Made by a program: the position numbers and the translations under genes. Source: a virus. From it: a stretch of 34,723 bases of DNA. The notes beneath the pieces were generated by a model. That model was not told the origin of the DNA. It worked only from the letters and a program-made list of their open reading frames with translations, and made no database searches. Shown in pieces: positions 1 to 5,931 of this stretch (its first letter is position 1; each line of letters begins with the position of its first letter). The DNA lies in IMG/VR virus record IMGVR_UViG_3300047557_000473, positions 1 through 34,723 of that record. One strand, given 5' to 3'.

Positions 1-33
1 GTATTGCCACTTTTTTTTAAGTTATTCCCAATT

Positions 34-417
34 CTACAAAGCAATCACTTCGCCCCTCACATAATCGTGAGCCTCGCCTTTCTTTTCAAGCCCTGTTTTT
101 ATGGAGTGGCACTCATGACAAAGAGACTGAAATCGGTTGCCCATCCATTTGTCCCTGTCTTGCTTGTGCGGGATGATGTGGTCAACGTGATGAGCTGGTG
201 CAATCTTTCCTAATGACTGACATCGAGCGCAGATCGGGTGTTTAGATAGCTGAATCTGTCTGAATTGCTTCCACTGCTTTGTGTTGTACAGCTTGTTAAA
301 TGATCGTCTCGTTTCTGTGAGTGAGCCGCCGTGGTCATTGCAGAACGTTGATCCGTTTACCTTTGGGTTGTTGCAACCTAATTCTCGACATGTTGTTTGC
401 TTCGGGGTTCTCGGCAT
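34..417 (-). CDS. HNH endonuclease (terminase-associated type)
   Basis: A 127-aa protein with an HNH nuclease core in its second half. It shows a CxxC knuckle (CARCQ), a VDHII segment carrying the catalytic His region, and a CHECHS second zinc knuckle. An additional Cys/His-rich stretch near the N-terminus (CRELGCNN, CNDHGG) suggests a second zinc-binding motif. HNH proteins of this size sit beside the terminase genes of many HK97-like phages and assist DNA cleavage at packaging. Here the neighbour on a circular map would be the ParB-methyltransferase/TerS/TerL block at the other end of the window, which fits. The start codon overlaps the preceding stop as TAATG, implying translational coupling. 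The packaging role is inferred from family and context. Confidence 0.85.
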   Translation of the reverse strand: MPRTPKQTTCRELGCNNPKVNGSTFCNDHGGSLTETRRSFNKLYNTKQWKQFRQIQLSKHPICARCQSLGKIAPAHHVDHIIPHKQDRDKWMGNRFQSLCHECHSIKTGLEKKGEAHDYVRGEVIAL

Positions 418-818
418 TACTTCAGGAATCTGAGCTTATAAAGTGTTGACTGCATGAGCGCAACGATCTCGTCAATACTGTTTTGGATGGCTGAGTCATC
501 ACCCATCGAGCTTCTATAGACCCTCACATACTCCAGCATGTACTCTAGTTCACCTATTGCTGTGTCTGCTGGTGGCCTGTACTCGACAGGGTAATTAAGA
601 ATCCTAGACTCCAGACCTTGATACTGCTCGACCACTGAATCTACTAAGTCACCCAGATCATCGTAGTAAGAGCCTAGAGCCTTGTGCTCTGCGTAAGACT
701 TCGACTGTAGGTGCAAGATGTGTGCGTTAGTGACACCGTGAAGCAAGCACATAATGAAATCGCCGGGGTACTTAGCGGGTTTCTCTGCTCGCAAGGCTTC
801 CAGAAAATGCTTTTTCAT
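417..818 (-). CDS. DUF5856-like helical protein
   Basis: A 133-aa protein, mostly helical, with conserved-looking His and Tyr/Asp segments (LLHGVTNAHILHLQ, SYYDDLGDLVD). It resembles the small phage proteins annotated DUF5856 or Dps/ferritin-like in T4-like and marine phages; I recognise this by pattern only. I start it at the ATG at 818 (MKKHFLEAL), because the 14 upstream codons of the longer frame run through an intrinsic terminator hairpin at 829-853, and the short form has an AGGT Shine-Dalgarno nine bases upstream. It lies directly downstream of a promoter/terminator module and is coupled to the HNH gene. Function unknown; a DNA-binding or iron-related role would be speculation. Confidence 0.75.
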   Translation of the reverse strand: MKKHFLEALRAEKPAKYPGDFIMCLLHGVTNAHILHLQSKSYAEHKALGSYYDDLGDLVDSVVEQYQGLESRILNYPVEYRPPADTAIGELEYMLEYVRVYRSSMGDDSAIQNSIDEIVALMQSTLYKLRFLK

Positions 819-828
819 GTCGAGACCT

Positions 829-853
829 AAAAAAAAGCCCTCATTGCGAGGGC
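829..853 (-). terminator. Intrinsic terminator, leftward
   Basis: Read leftward, a perfect 6-bp stem GCCCTC/GAGGGC with a 5-base loop (GCAAT) is followed at once by eight T residues. This is a strong Rho-independent terminator. It ends the early leftward operon, and it also sits between the promoter at 884-912 and the start codon at 818, so that promoter's transcripts should stop here unless antiterminated. Confidence 0.88.
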
Positions 854-877
854 AAACCAACAGAGGGAAGGAGGTCC
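829..877 (-). ncRNA. Candidate 49-nt RNA with anti-Shine-Dalgarno 5' end
   Basis: The promoter at 884-912 predicts a start near 877 and the terminator at 829-853 predicts the 3' end, giving an RNA of about 49 nt. Its first ten bases, GGACCUCCUU, contain ACCUCCUU, the octamer of the 16S rRNA anti-Shine-Dalgarno. The 3' half is the terminator hairpin plus U8 tail, the usual layout of an Hfq-dependent small RNA. No open reading frame of note lies inside. Alternatives are an untranslated leader for the gene starting at 818, or a lambda 6S-like terminated late leader. Existence as a stable RNA is inference. Confidence 0.4.
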
Positions 878-883
878 GAATTC

Positions 884-912
884 ATTGTACGGCTGTCAGT
901 GTTTGGAATCAA
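884..912 (-). promoter_or_regulatory. Leftward sigma70-type promoter
   Basis: Leftward, the sequence holds TTGATT (-35, at 907-912), a 17-base spacer, and TACAAT (-10, at 884-889). The -10 matches consensus at five of six positions and the -35 at four of six. The predicted start is a G near 877. The promoter overlaps the 3' end of the 61-aa gene and is followed 24 bases later by the terminator stem. Confidence 0.65.
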
Positions 913-1081
913 GATCCTTTTTGAATGCTTCTATAGACTTAAGTAGCGCCTTGCTTCTTTCCTCTAGCTCAGCAGATATTTCTTCTAGCTCTTCAAATTG
1001 AAGCTCAATTCTGTCCCAGTCCGTAAGATCCTGAGTCAGACTGTTCACATACGCTTGCCTTGCTGCTTTCTTGAGATCCAT
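896..1081 (-). CDS. Small coiled-coil protein
   Basis: A 61-aa, strongly charged, almost wholly helical protein with a heptad-like Leu/Glu pattern in its central part (around residues 25-50), suggesting a short coiled coil. A good Shine-Dalgarno (AAGGA, six bases from ATG) supports the start, although the first 77 bases overlap the DUF3310 gene in another frame. It is the last gene of the early leftward operon, and its 3' end contains the -35 of the promoter at 884-912. I do not recognise a family. By position it is where lambda carries its late antiterminator, but nothing in the sequence shows such activity. Confidence 0.65.
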   Translation of the reverse strand: MDLKKAARQAYVNSLTQDLTDWDRIELQFEELEEISAELEERSKALLKSIEAFKKDLDSKH

Positions 1082-1280
1082 TGTTAATCCTTTGTATTTC
1101 TCGGTTGATATACCAAATTGCTTTCTTGAGATCCTCTACTTGCTTCCCTTTTAGATCTGCTCGCCAGATGTACTTCACTGCATTACCGAGGTTAAAAGTC
1201 ATGTGCTCGGTAATCTGGATGCACTCCACACCTGACGGGTGCTCTGTGTAGTGTTTAGGGTGATTGACTGGGTCGCTCAC
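1005..1280 (-). CDS. DUF3310 protein
   Basis: A 91-aa protein with the characteristic DUF3310 opening: DPVNHPKHY, then ECIQITEHM and LGNAVKYIWRADLKG, ending in a helix around WYINREIQRI. DUF3310 proteins are common in phage replication or nucleotide-metabolism modules and are sometimes labelled nucleotide kinase-like; their activity is not established. The conserved part ends near residue 66. The remaining Ser-rich tail is encoded in the 77-base overlap with the next gene and is probably unconstrained. The start overlaps the preceding stop by four bases. Confidence 0.9.
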   Translation of the reverse strand: MSDPVNHPKHYTEHPSGVECIQITEHMTFNLGNAVKYIWRADLKGKQVEDLKKAIWYINREIQRINNGSQESSKASVCEQSDSGSYGLGQN

Positions 1281-1459
1281 AGTAACTCCTTTATATGCTC
1301 AGGTACTTTAGGCAGCGGAGCCCACGCTACTGCCCAATCTGACCAGTGACCGATGACACAGACTCCACCGGGGTTTAATAGCAACATCTTAGATCCGAGC
1401 GGTGGTGTCTTGTCTTTAGGTGTCATCCAGACCGTATGCCCTGCGGTGTAGTCTTTCAT
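1277..1459 (-). CDS. Small hypothetical phage protein
   Basis: A 60-aa protein rich in Trp, Pro and Gly (GHWSDWAVAWAPLPK), probably a small beta-rich domain. I place the start at the ATG at 1459 because it overlaps the upstream stop as ATGA; the 16 further upstream codons read antisense-like sequence inside the winged-helix gene. It is coupled downstream to the DUF3310 gene by another 4-base overlap. I do not recognise the family. Confidence 0.65.
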   Translation of the reverse strand: MKDYTAGHTVWMTPKDKTPPLGSKMLLLNPGGVCVIGHWSDWAVAWAPLPKVPEHIKELL

Positions 1460-1767
1460 TTTTTGAAGTAGTACCACGCCCACGCTCCGTGTCTGCCTTC
1501 CGTCCATTTGTACCGAGTTTCCCTGTCCACAAGACCTTTTGCCATCAGCGCTTTTAGGTGCTTCCTTGCGCCTTCAGTGGTGCAGCCGAAGTGTTTTGAT
1601 AACTCTATGAGCGAGTAAGGTTGGGTAAGATGAGCAAGGTAGATCTTCTCAGTTTTGGTCAGCGGTTTGTGTTTACGGAGAATCTGTTTGACTAGCCATT
1701 TGACTTGATCGGTTTGGTGAACAAGTCCGAGGTTATGCGCCATTCTCTGGATTTCAGCGCCGGTCAT
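1456..1767 (-). CDS. Winged-helix DNA-binding protein
   Basis: A 103-aa protein whose residues 45-95 form a winged helix-turn-helix: a helix containing YSLIELSKHFGCT, a recognition-type helix TEGARKHLKALMAKG, and a basic beta-wing (LVDRETRYKWTEG). MarR/ArsR-like domains of this kind usually bind DNA as dimers. It sits in the early leftward operon with ATGA overlaps on both sides. It is a candidate transcriptional regulator of the phage, possibly of the divergent region at 5905-6000. The target is inferred only from the absence of a better repressor candidate. Confidence 0.7.
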   Translation of the reverse strand: MTGAEIQRMAHNLGLVHQTDQVKWLVKQILRKHKPLTKTEKIYLAHLTQPYSLIELSKHFGCTTEGARKHLKALMAKGLVDRETRYKWTEGRHGAWAWYYFKK

Positions 1768-2129
1768 GTGTTCTTATCCTTTAATTTAGCTTCAACATAG
1801 TTAGCAAACGCTTTGCACCAACCTTCCGGATCATCGTTCCAATCCTGATTGGCATCGTATTCAGCGTGACAAAAAGCATCGTGAATGTCATCGCTTGTAA
1901 GACCGACCCATTCACCAGACGCGGCGTAAAGTTTTGCGCCGACCTTAATTTCACTTGCATCATCCCATGCGACACAAGGTCTGCCATTTGCTTCAATCCG
2001 ATAAACATGCGCCACAGGCTTTGGTTCCCAGTTCTCGCACTCACACACATACCGATCAGCATTATGCGAGGCGTTGCGGTCAAAGCCATGCGGTGCATCT
2101 GGATGCGTTTTACAAGTTATCTCGGCCAT
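1764..2129 (-). CDS. Hypothetical protein with Cys/His-rich N-terminus
   Basis: A 121-aa acidic protein. The N-terminal 35 residues carry CKTHPDAPHGFDR and YVCECENWEP, which could hold a metal ion. The middle (around residues 37-75) contains RIEANGRPCVAWDD and GAKLYAA, a pattern seen in many phage early proteins of unknown function where a short beta-sheet ends in K-LY. The C-terminus is Trp- and Asp-rich and helical. It is coupled by 4-base overlap to the winged-helix gene downstream. Function unknown. Confidence 0.65.
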   Translation of the reverse strand: MAEITCKTHPDAPHGFDRNASHNADRYVCECENWEPKPVAHVYRIEANGRPCVAWDDASEIKVGAKLYAASGEWVGLTSDDIHDAFCHAEYDANQDWNDDPEGWCKAFANYVEAKLKDKNT

Positions 2130-2302
2130 AAGTACGTCGCTGCTTGAAATGCGCCAGCGTCCACTAATGTTTCTTCGTCAATCTCACGGCCACCGGGAAG
2201 CACAAACACGTTCTTTTTGACGTAGTGAGGGACGATCGTGATCTTCTCGTAGAGATACACTTTGACCCAATCACGCTCTTGTTTCGGTTCTTGTTTTTTC
2301 AT
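2117..2302 (-). CDS. Small hypothetical phage protein
   Basis: A 61-aa protein starting at the ATG at 2302 (MKKQEPKQERDW), supported by a GGAA Shine-Dalgarno seven bases upstream. The longer frame, up to 2404, only re-reads the winged-helix gene in another frame. The sequence suggests a compact beta-strand core (VKVYLYEKITIVP) and an acidic helix near the end. It overlaps its upstream neighbour by 32 bases and the downstream gene by 13. No family recognised. Confidence 0.6.
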   Translation of the reverse strand: MKKQEPKQERDWVKVYLYEKITIVPHYVKKNVFVLPGGREIDEETLVDAGAFQAATYLWPR

Positions 2303-2609
2303 GTTTAATTCCAAAAGGGTTGTTCCATAGGAAAGGTTTGCTTCTGTTTTGTAACTTGATTTCGACTGCGTTGTAACCGTATGCCCTGCCGATCTTCTTA
2401 GCAACCGATGACTGATGTGAAAGCAGCCTTCTTGTGATCTTGCCCTCGGCTAACAAAGGCATTAGCGCGTTTTGAATCAACTTCGGGCTTATCTTCAGCT
2501 TTTCGGCTAGTTCTTTCACCGTCACCGGGTTAATTCTTTTTTGCATGTATTTGAGACAGGCTAACCCACGATCAATCTTTGCCTGCTTTTGAAGTCTTGT
2601 AAGACTCAT
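2271..2609 (-). CDS. Winged-helix protein
   Basis: A 112-aa protein with a clear N-terminal winged helix: a helix of residues 8-22, then VTVKELAEKLKISPKLIQNA as helix-turn-helix, LMPLLAEGKI, and a basic wing (TRRLLSHQ). It is therefore a probable DNA-binding regulator. The C-terminal 40 residues (KKIGRAYGYNAVEIKL onward) form a beta-rich or disordered tail. This is the second winged-helix gene in the operon; the two are not obviously close paralogues. Coupled by ATGA to the MazG-like gene. Confidence 0.65.
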   Translation of the reverse strand: MSLTRLQKQAKIDRGLACLKYMQKRINPVTVKELAEKLKISPKLIQNALMPLLAEGKITRRLLSHQSSVAKKIGRAYGYNAVEIKLQNRSKPFLWNNPFGIKHEKTRTETRA

Positions 2610-2947
2610 TTATCTGCTCTCCTTTGTGCTGCTTCGTTCGTGTACTTTGTTCCGTAGCGCCTTCTCAGCTTCTCGATGTTGTGCTCAAGGATCATGTTTC
2701 GGTTAAGGCCGAGCTTCTGTCTTATGCCTTCAAGATAGAACTCAATATCGCCTAACTCCTCAATCACGTTGTCGATATCTAAAGGCTTTTGATAAATCGC
2801 CCATTTCTTGATTGCGTCTAACAGTTCCCCAGACTCCCCAGAGACTCCAATGGACATGTGCAAAACAAAGGCTTGATCCGGGCTGAGATCGTCGAGGATG
2901 TCGCATCCGGGCTTTGCAAGTGCAGTGACTAATTCTGTGTGGTTCAA
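2606..2947 (-). CDS. MazG-like nucleotide pyrophosphohydrolase
   Basis: A 113-aa all-helical protein of the MazG/dUTPase-like NTP-PPase superfamily, which hydrolyses nucleoside triphosphates to monophosphate and pyrophosphate using Mg. The acidic metal-binding motif is visible as GESGELLDAIKK and, about 25 residues on, IEELGDIEFYL. I choose the TTG at 2947 as start rather than the ATG at 3010. A strong AGGAGG Shine-Dalgarno lies seven bases before the TTG, and the TTG overlaps the stop of the newly found 44-aa gene as TTGA. The extra upstream codons read that small gene out of frame. In phages such enzymes are thought to tune dNTP or alarmone pools. Confidence 0.85.
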   Translation of the reverse strand: MNHTELVTALAKPGCDILDDLSPDQAFVLHMSIGVSGESGELLDAIKKWAIYQKPLDIDNVIEELGDIEFYLEGIRQKLGLNRNMILEHNIEKLRRRYGTKYTNEAAQRRADK

Positions 2948-3078
2948 AATGGTGCCTCCTCTATGGTTTTCAAAATGTCGCGCTTCGTGACTTTTTTCTT
3001 TTTCACCCACTTGTTTTTAACTAACGTCTGCTGAAACGGCCAGTTAGGGTGTTTTGCTAACTCTTTCGTTGGTTCCAT
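2944..3078 (-). CDS. Small basic protein (44 aa)
   Basis: A 44-aa frame from an ATG at 3078 with a GGAGG Shine-Dalgarno five bases upstream, ending in TGA at 2944-2946. It starts MEPTKELAKH, has a strongly basic middle (KNKWVKKKKVTKR) and ends EEAPF. Its stop overlaps the TTG start of the MazG-like gene, giving the same stop/start coupling seen across this operon and supporting both calls. The Lys-rich centre suggests nucleic-acid binding or interaction with an acidic partner. The family is unknown. Confidence 0.65.
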   Translation of the reverse strand: MEPTKELAKHPNWPFQQTLVKNKWVKKKKVTKRDILKTIEEAPF

Positions 3079-3130
3079 ATCGCCTCCGTAAAATCACATT
3101 GTCGTAAGCCTGCTTTTTCCTATAAAGCAT

Positions 3131-4051
3131 TTACCGATGGTCGGCTGATTTGAGCTGATAATCGGTAGGCAATCCCCCGACCTCCTGAACGTACTGCTGG
3201 CTCTGTCTGTCAAACCAGAGCTTCGCAACACCCTCCCATTCACCGTTCCGCTGTTTCTCAAAAGATAGGAAGGCATCAGGGATGGAATGATCGACTACAC
3301 CATTGGCCTCAAAATCGCGCTCCTTCGATTTATTTCTGTGCATGAGGATTACGTTGTCCACTTGATCTGCAACGCTTCCAGAGCCCTTTAAATCGTTTTT
3401 GGAGGGTGTTCTGTTGTCATCCGACTGTTTCCTGATATGGTGAACCAAATGAATGTGAATATTCTGATCTCTCGCAAGACCGCACAGCTCGTCTGTAAAA
3501 TTTTTCTGTGCGTTGTAATCGTCCTCGCCGCGAACGCACTTCATTAGGCTGTCGATAAAGTAATGCTGACAACCCAACATCGTCTTGCAGTAAACACCGA
3601 CCCCTAAGACTTGAGGTGGGCTTACGGTTCCCTGTACATCGTAGAACCACAGTTTGTCAGCGACCCATTCCTTGAACTTCTCGTGAGCTTGTAAGGTAGG
3701 GAATGACATCCGCGACCACTGACGCACCATCCGCTTGAGTGTCCGAACGGGCTTCATCTCGAACGAAGCGATGACTACCTTTTGATGCTGGTGGATCAGA
3801 TGCAGAGCGATCTGTCCTGCAAGCAGGGACTTCCCTGATCCGTTCATGCCTGCAAGAACCGTGACCTCACCGAGCCTGTAGGTAAACTTGTCTGCGAGCT
3901 TCTCAAATGGCATGACGATGTTCGGCTCTTCCGATGGATTCCTCATCTCTTCAATGAGATCGTCCATACAGTCGGCAGCGGGTCTGACTTTCACAGATGC
4001 TTCCATCTGCTCATACCACGATTTGTAGTCTAAGTTCTCAAGCACGTTCAT
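3131..4051 (-). CDS. DnaB-type replicative helicase, C-terminal domain only
   Basis: A 306-aa RecA-fold ATPase related to the C-terminal motor domain of DnaB and phage gp4/Twinkle helicases. Walker A is GMNGSGKS at residues 68-75. Walker B ends in FID near 165-167, and HLVHHIRK near residue 200 fits helicase motif H3. An arginine/glycine-rich region (KGSGSVADQVDNVILMHR) follows, as expected for the DNA-loop and sensor segments. No primase or DnaB N-terminal collar domain is present, so the protein probably relies on host DnaG. It is the motor of the replication module and lies two genes downstream of the initiator-like protein at 4332-5042. Confidence 0.88.
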   Translation of the reverse strand: MNVLENLDYKSWYEQMEASVKVRPAADCMDDLIEEMRNPSEEPNIVMPFEKLADKFTYRLGEVTVLAGMNGSGKSLLAGQIALHLIHQHQKVVIASFEMKPVRTLKRMVRQWSRMSFPTLQAHEKFKEWVADKLWFYDVQGTVSPPQVLGVGVYCKTMLGCQHYFIDSLMKCVRGEDDYNAQKNFTDELCGLARDQNIHIHLVHHIRKQSDDNRTPSKNDLKGSGSVADQVDNVILMHRNKSKERDFEANGVVDHSIPDAFLSFEKQRNGEWEGVAKLWFDRQSQQYVQEVGGLPTDYQLKSADHR

Positions 4052-4335
4052 GCGTCGACCTCCGAATCCCAGTAAAGACCGGGGGCATAGTTAGCAATGA
4101 CGCGGGCGGGCGCACATATTTTTAGAGCTTGCAAGATGGAGTGGACATGATCGGGATCTTCTCCAGTTACATGCACCCGTAATCCTCTGACCCATCTAAA
4201 GTCTCGGTCTTTAGGCTCAACGACAACAACCGGATACTCCGGGTCATCGTCTGGTTGTCCAACAAAGTCAATAAAAACGGCTTTAGGTGGTTTGCCTGCA
4301 AGCTGTAGGCTGTTTACAAAGTCGTGGCCTTTCAT
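4048..4335 (-). CDS. Hypothetical protein in replication module
   Basis: A 95-aa acidic protein with alternating beta strands (KAVFIDFVG, YPVVVVEPKDRD, LRVHVTG), a helix (HVHSILQALKIC) and a short final strand, so probably a small alpha/beta domain. It lies between the initiator-like gene and the helicase with ATGA overlaps on both sides, the usual position of a helicase loader or accessory factor. It lacks a Walker motif, so it is not an ATPase loader of the DnaC type. Function unknown. Confidence 0.65.
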   Translation of the reverse strand: MKGHDFVNSLQLAGKPPKAVFIDFVGQPDDDPEYPVVVVEPKDRDFRWVRGLRVHVTGEDPDHVHSILQALKICAPARVIANYAPGLYWDSEVDA

Positions 4336-5042
4336 ACGCTTGCCCTATCGCCGTAAGCGGTTGATGTTGGCTGGATTGTCTGCTTAGTCACCCATTCCGC
4401 TTTAAAAGCGGTCCAGTTTCTTTCGCAAATCTCCCTCAATGCAGCGTCTACAGAAAAGCCTGCTTTGTTAGCCTCCCTAACAATGCCATTCCACGCCACC
4501 TGTGTAAGCGGTGCTTTTTTGGCATTTCTGATCAAAATAAAGTCGTCCCAAATTTGCTGGTTCACTCCTTCGGGCTTATCAATATTCTTTGGTTTTCTTT
4601 TATTTGAAGAAGAAGATGAAGAAGAAGATGAAGGGGTTGGAATTTGGTTATCGTTAGAGATAACCTTAAGGTTAACCTTCTTGCCATCTAAAAGAGCTGG
4701 ATTTCCGCCCTTTTTTCCGCCTAAAGCCCTGATTTCCCTAAGTTTTTCATCCCTTATCATTCTTCGAGAGCATATAGACCCATCATCTGCTATGTCATAC
4801 ACACCAGCAAGTCTTAGCTCATCAAGGTAACCTTCCGCTTCTTGCAAGGTTATGCCAACCATACGGGCAAGGTTGGCTGGAAGGATAACCTTCTCATTAA
4901 CCTTCAAATGACCGTATGGATTACCTTCGTGCATGTAGCAGATCATGTCAATCCACAAGCCACGGGCCCCAATTGAGCAAGATTTGAGCGCCGTGTCTCG
5001 AAGCCAGTCTGATGGATAAAATTGAAAAGAAGGGCGTTTCAT
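4332..5042 (-). CDS. Phage replication initiator-like protein (DUF1376-like N-terminus)
   Basis: A 236-aa protein. Residues 1-115 resemble the DUF1376/replisome-organiser winged-helix domain (FQFYPSDWLRDTAL, GARGLWIDMICYMH). A flexible linker around residues 137-146 has nine consecutive serines. The C-terminal domain (IWDDFILIRNAKKAPLT through NWTAFKAEWV) matches the pattern seen at the C-terminus of O-like replication proteins in betaproteobacterial phages. The likely role is origin recognition and recruitment of the helicase encoded two genes downstream. The serine linker is encoded by a short tandem repeat that could vary in length. Family recognition is by pattern. Confidence 0.78.
   Translation of the reverse strand: MKRPSFQFYPSDWLRDTALKSCSIGARGLWIDMICYMHEGNPYGHLKVNEKVILPANLARMVGITLQEAEGYLDELRLAGVYDIADDGSICSRRMIRDEKLREIRALGGKKGGNPALLDGKKVNLKVISNDNQIPTPSSSSSSSSSNKRKPKNIDKPEGVNQQIWDDFILIRNAKKAPLTQVAWNGIVREANKAGFSVDAALREICERNWTAFKAEWVTKQTIQPTSTAYGDRASV
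4605..4632 (-). repeat. 12-bp tandem repeat encoding a serine linker
   Basis: On the + strand GAAGAAGAAGAT occurs twice in tandem, followed by GAAG. In the coding direction it reads TCA/TCT serine codons. Because the unit is a multiple of three, gain or loss would change linker length without breaking the frame. Confidence 0.8.
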
Positions 5043-5476
5043 TTTTTACCCCTTCTAACTTTTTCATACAAATCTATAAGAGCATCAGACTGATAAGCAA
5101 AACTTTGCCCTTGTCTAAAAATATATTGATGAAGATCGCTAAATTCATCAAGATCTATTTCAACTCCAGCCCATCCAGCCAAAAAAGCAGCCATTCCTTT
5201 TCTAGACAAATTTTTGGGATCAACAGATCCTATTACTTCATTTAGCCAATCAAATTCTGAATGGTATGCCTCGTGACAATCTTCACATAAAACAAGAAAT
5301 TGATCGCGCCTGTAATCCCAAACATCTCTATTTGGAATGTATTGCTTATGATGAACGTTAAGCGTATTTGTCTCAGAGTCGCAGCTTTCACATTTAAAGC
5401 TAGTCGATTCCATTACTTCTAAACGCTTTTTTTGCCATCTCGGGTCGAGATATTGGCTACGATAAGACTTCGCCAC
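5039..5476 (-). CDS. HNH nuclease-like protein
   Basis: A 145-aa protein with an HNH core in residues 1-75: LDPRWQKKRLEVM, CESCD, LNVHHKQYIPNRDVWDY and CEDCHEAYH. This matches the McrA-like HNH family found free-standing in many phages. The C-terminal half is acidic and helical without a recognised motif. The start is GTG at 5476 with GGAGG five bases upstream. Base composition is more AT-rich than the neighbouring genes, consistent with recent acquisition as a mobile or accessory nuclease. It is the first gene after the 5477-5589 spacer and is coupled to the initiator-like gene. Confidence 0.82.
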   Translation of the reverse strand: MAKSYRSQYLDPRWQKKRLEVMESTSFKCESCDSETNTLNVHHKQYIPNRDVWDYRRDQFLVLCEDCHEAYHSEFDWLNEVIGSVDPKNLSRKGMAAFLAGWAGVEIDLDEFSDLHQYIFRQGQSFAYQSDALIDLYEKVRRGKK

Positions 5477-5497
5477 GCGAACCTCCGTCTAGGTTTG

Positions 5498-5556
5498 CCG
5501 TCACTGAAGGCGCAAAGGGCAGGCGGGTGACGGATCCGCTTTTCCCCCCGTCGGGG
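5498..5556. repeat. Inverted repeats in the 5477-5589 spacer
   Basis: CCGTCAC (5498-5504) and GTGACGG (5527-5533) are perfect 7-bp arms with a 22-base loop. A second small dyad, CCCC-GTC-GGGG, lies at 5546-5556. Both fall in the spacer between the 104-aa gene and the HNH gene. They could be leader-RNA structure, a protein-binding site or part of an origin. No T tract follows, so a terminator is unlikely. Confidence 0.5.
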
Positions 5557-5589
5557 TATCCCTTGCGATTACAACTGTATCAGTCTAAA

Positions 5590-5904
5590 TCAGAATTCAA
5601 ACACCTTGCAAGTCCACCCGGCTTTCAACTTACCCCATCCGTGGACCTCAATCTTCCATCCTGCTCTCAGGATCGCTGGTAGATGCTCCGACTCCTCAAT
5701 CTTCTTGATCCTTGCGTTGACATTGCCTCGGCTCGTGGTCTGCACTAAGAGCGTTTCTGTGTCTCTAACAGCTAAGATGTCGCCTATGCCAAAGAGGTCT
5801 TGTCGTATGCGAGCGTGTGGGTTCCACTTCTCGACAATCTGACACAGATAGCCTTCTTGCCTGAGTTTCTCTAAGCTGCGTGATGTTGGTGACTTGCCGC
5901 TCAT
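5590..5904 (-). CDS. PD-(D/E)XK-like nuclease, atypical active site
   Basis: A 104-aa protein with the layout of small Holliday-junction-resolvase/VRR-NUC-like folds: an N-terminal helix (SRSLEKLRQEGY), a strand (LCQIVEKWNP), then GIGDILAVRDTETLLVQTTS and a basic helix (NARIKKIEES). The GDILAV Asp fits the first catalytic acid. The expected E-x-K is replaced by Q-T-T, so the catalytic lysine is missing or displaced. It is the first gene leftward of the divergent control region, driven by the promoter at 5932-5960. It may be an active variant, a structural relative or a regulator; I cannot decide. Confidence 0.65.
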   Translation of the reverse strand: MSGKSPTSRSLEKLRQEGYLCQIVEKWNPHARIRQDLFGIGDILAVRDTETLLVQTTSRGNVNARIKKIEESEHLPAILRAGWKIEVHGWGKLKAGWTCKVFEF

Positions 5905-5931
5905 CGTGTAGAACCTGCCTTTCGTCTGCTG

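Noticed and set aside
819-860. Longer start for the DUF5856-like gene
   Set aside because: The extra codons are the terminator hairpin and T tract; the start at 818 has a ribosome site and resembles relatives better.
1781-2098. 105-aa frame overlapping the hypothetical gene at 1764-2129
   Set aside because: Rich in Met, Arg and Leu, with no ribosome site, while the other frame is coupled to its neighbours by ATGA overlaps.
4465-4830. + strand 121-aa frame with a Glu/Asp-rich stretch
   Set aside because: It is opposite the replication initiator gene; the acidic stretch is the complement of the serine repeat.
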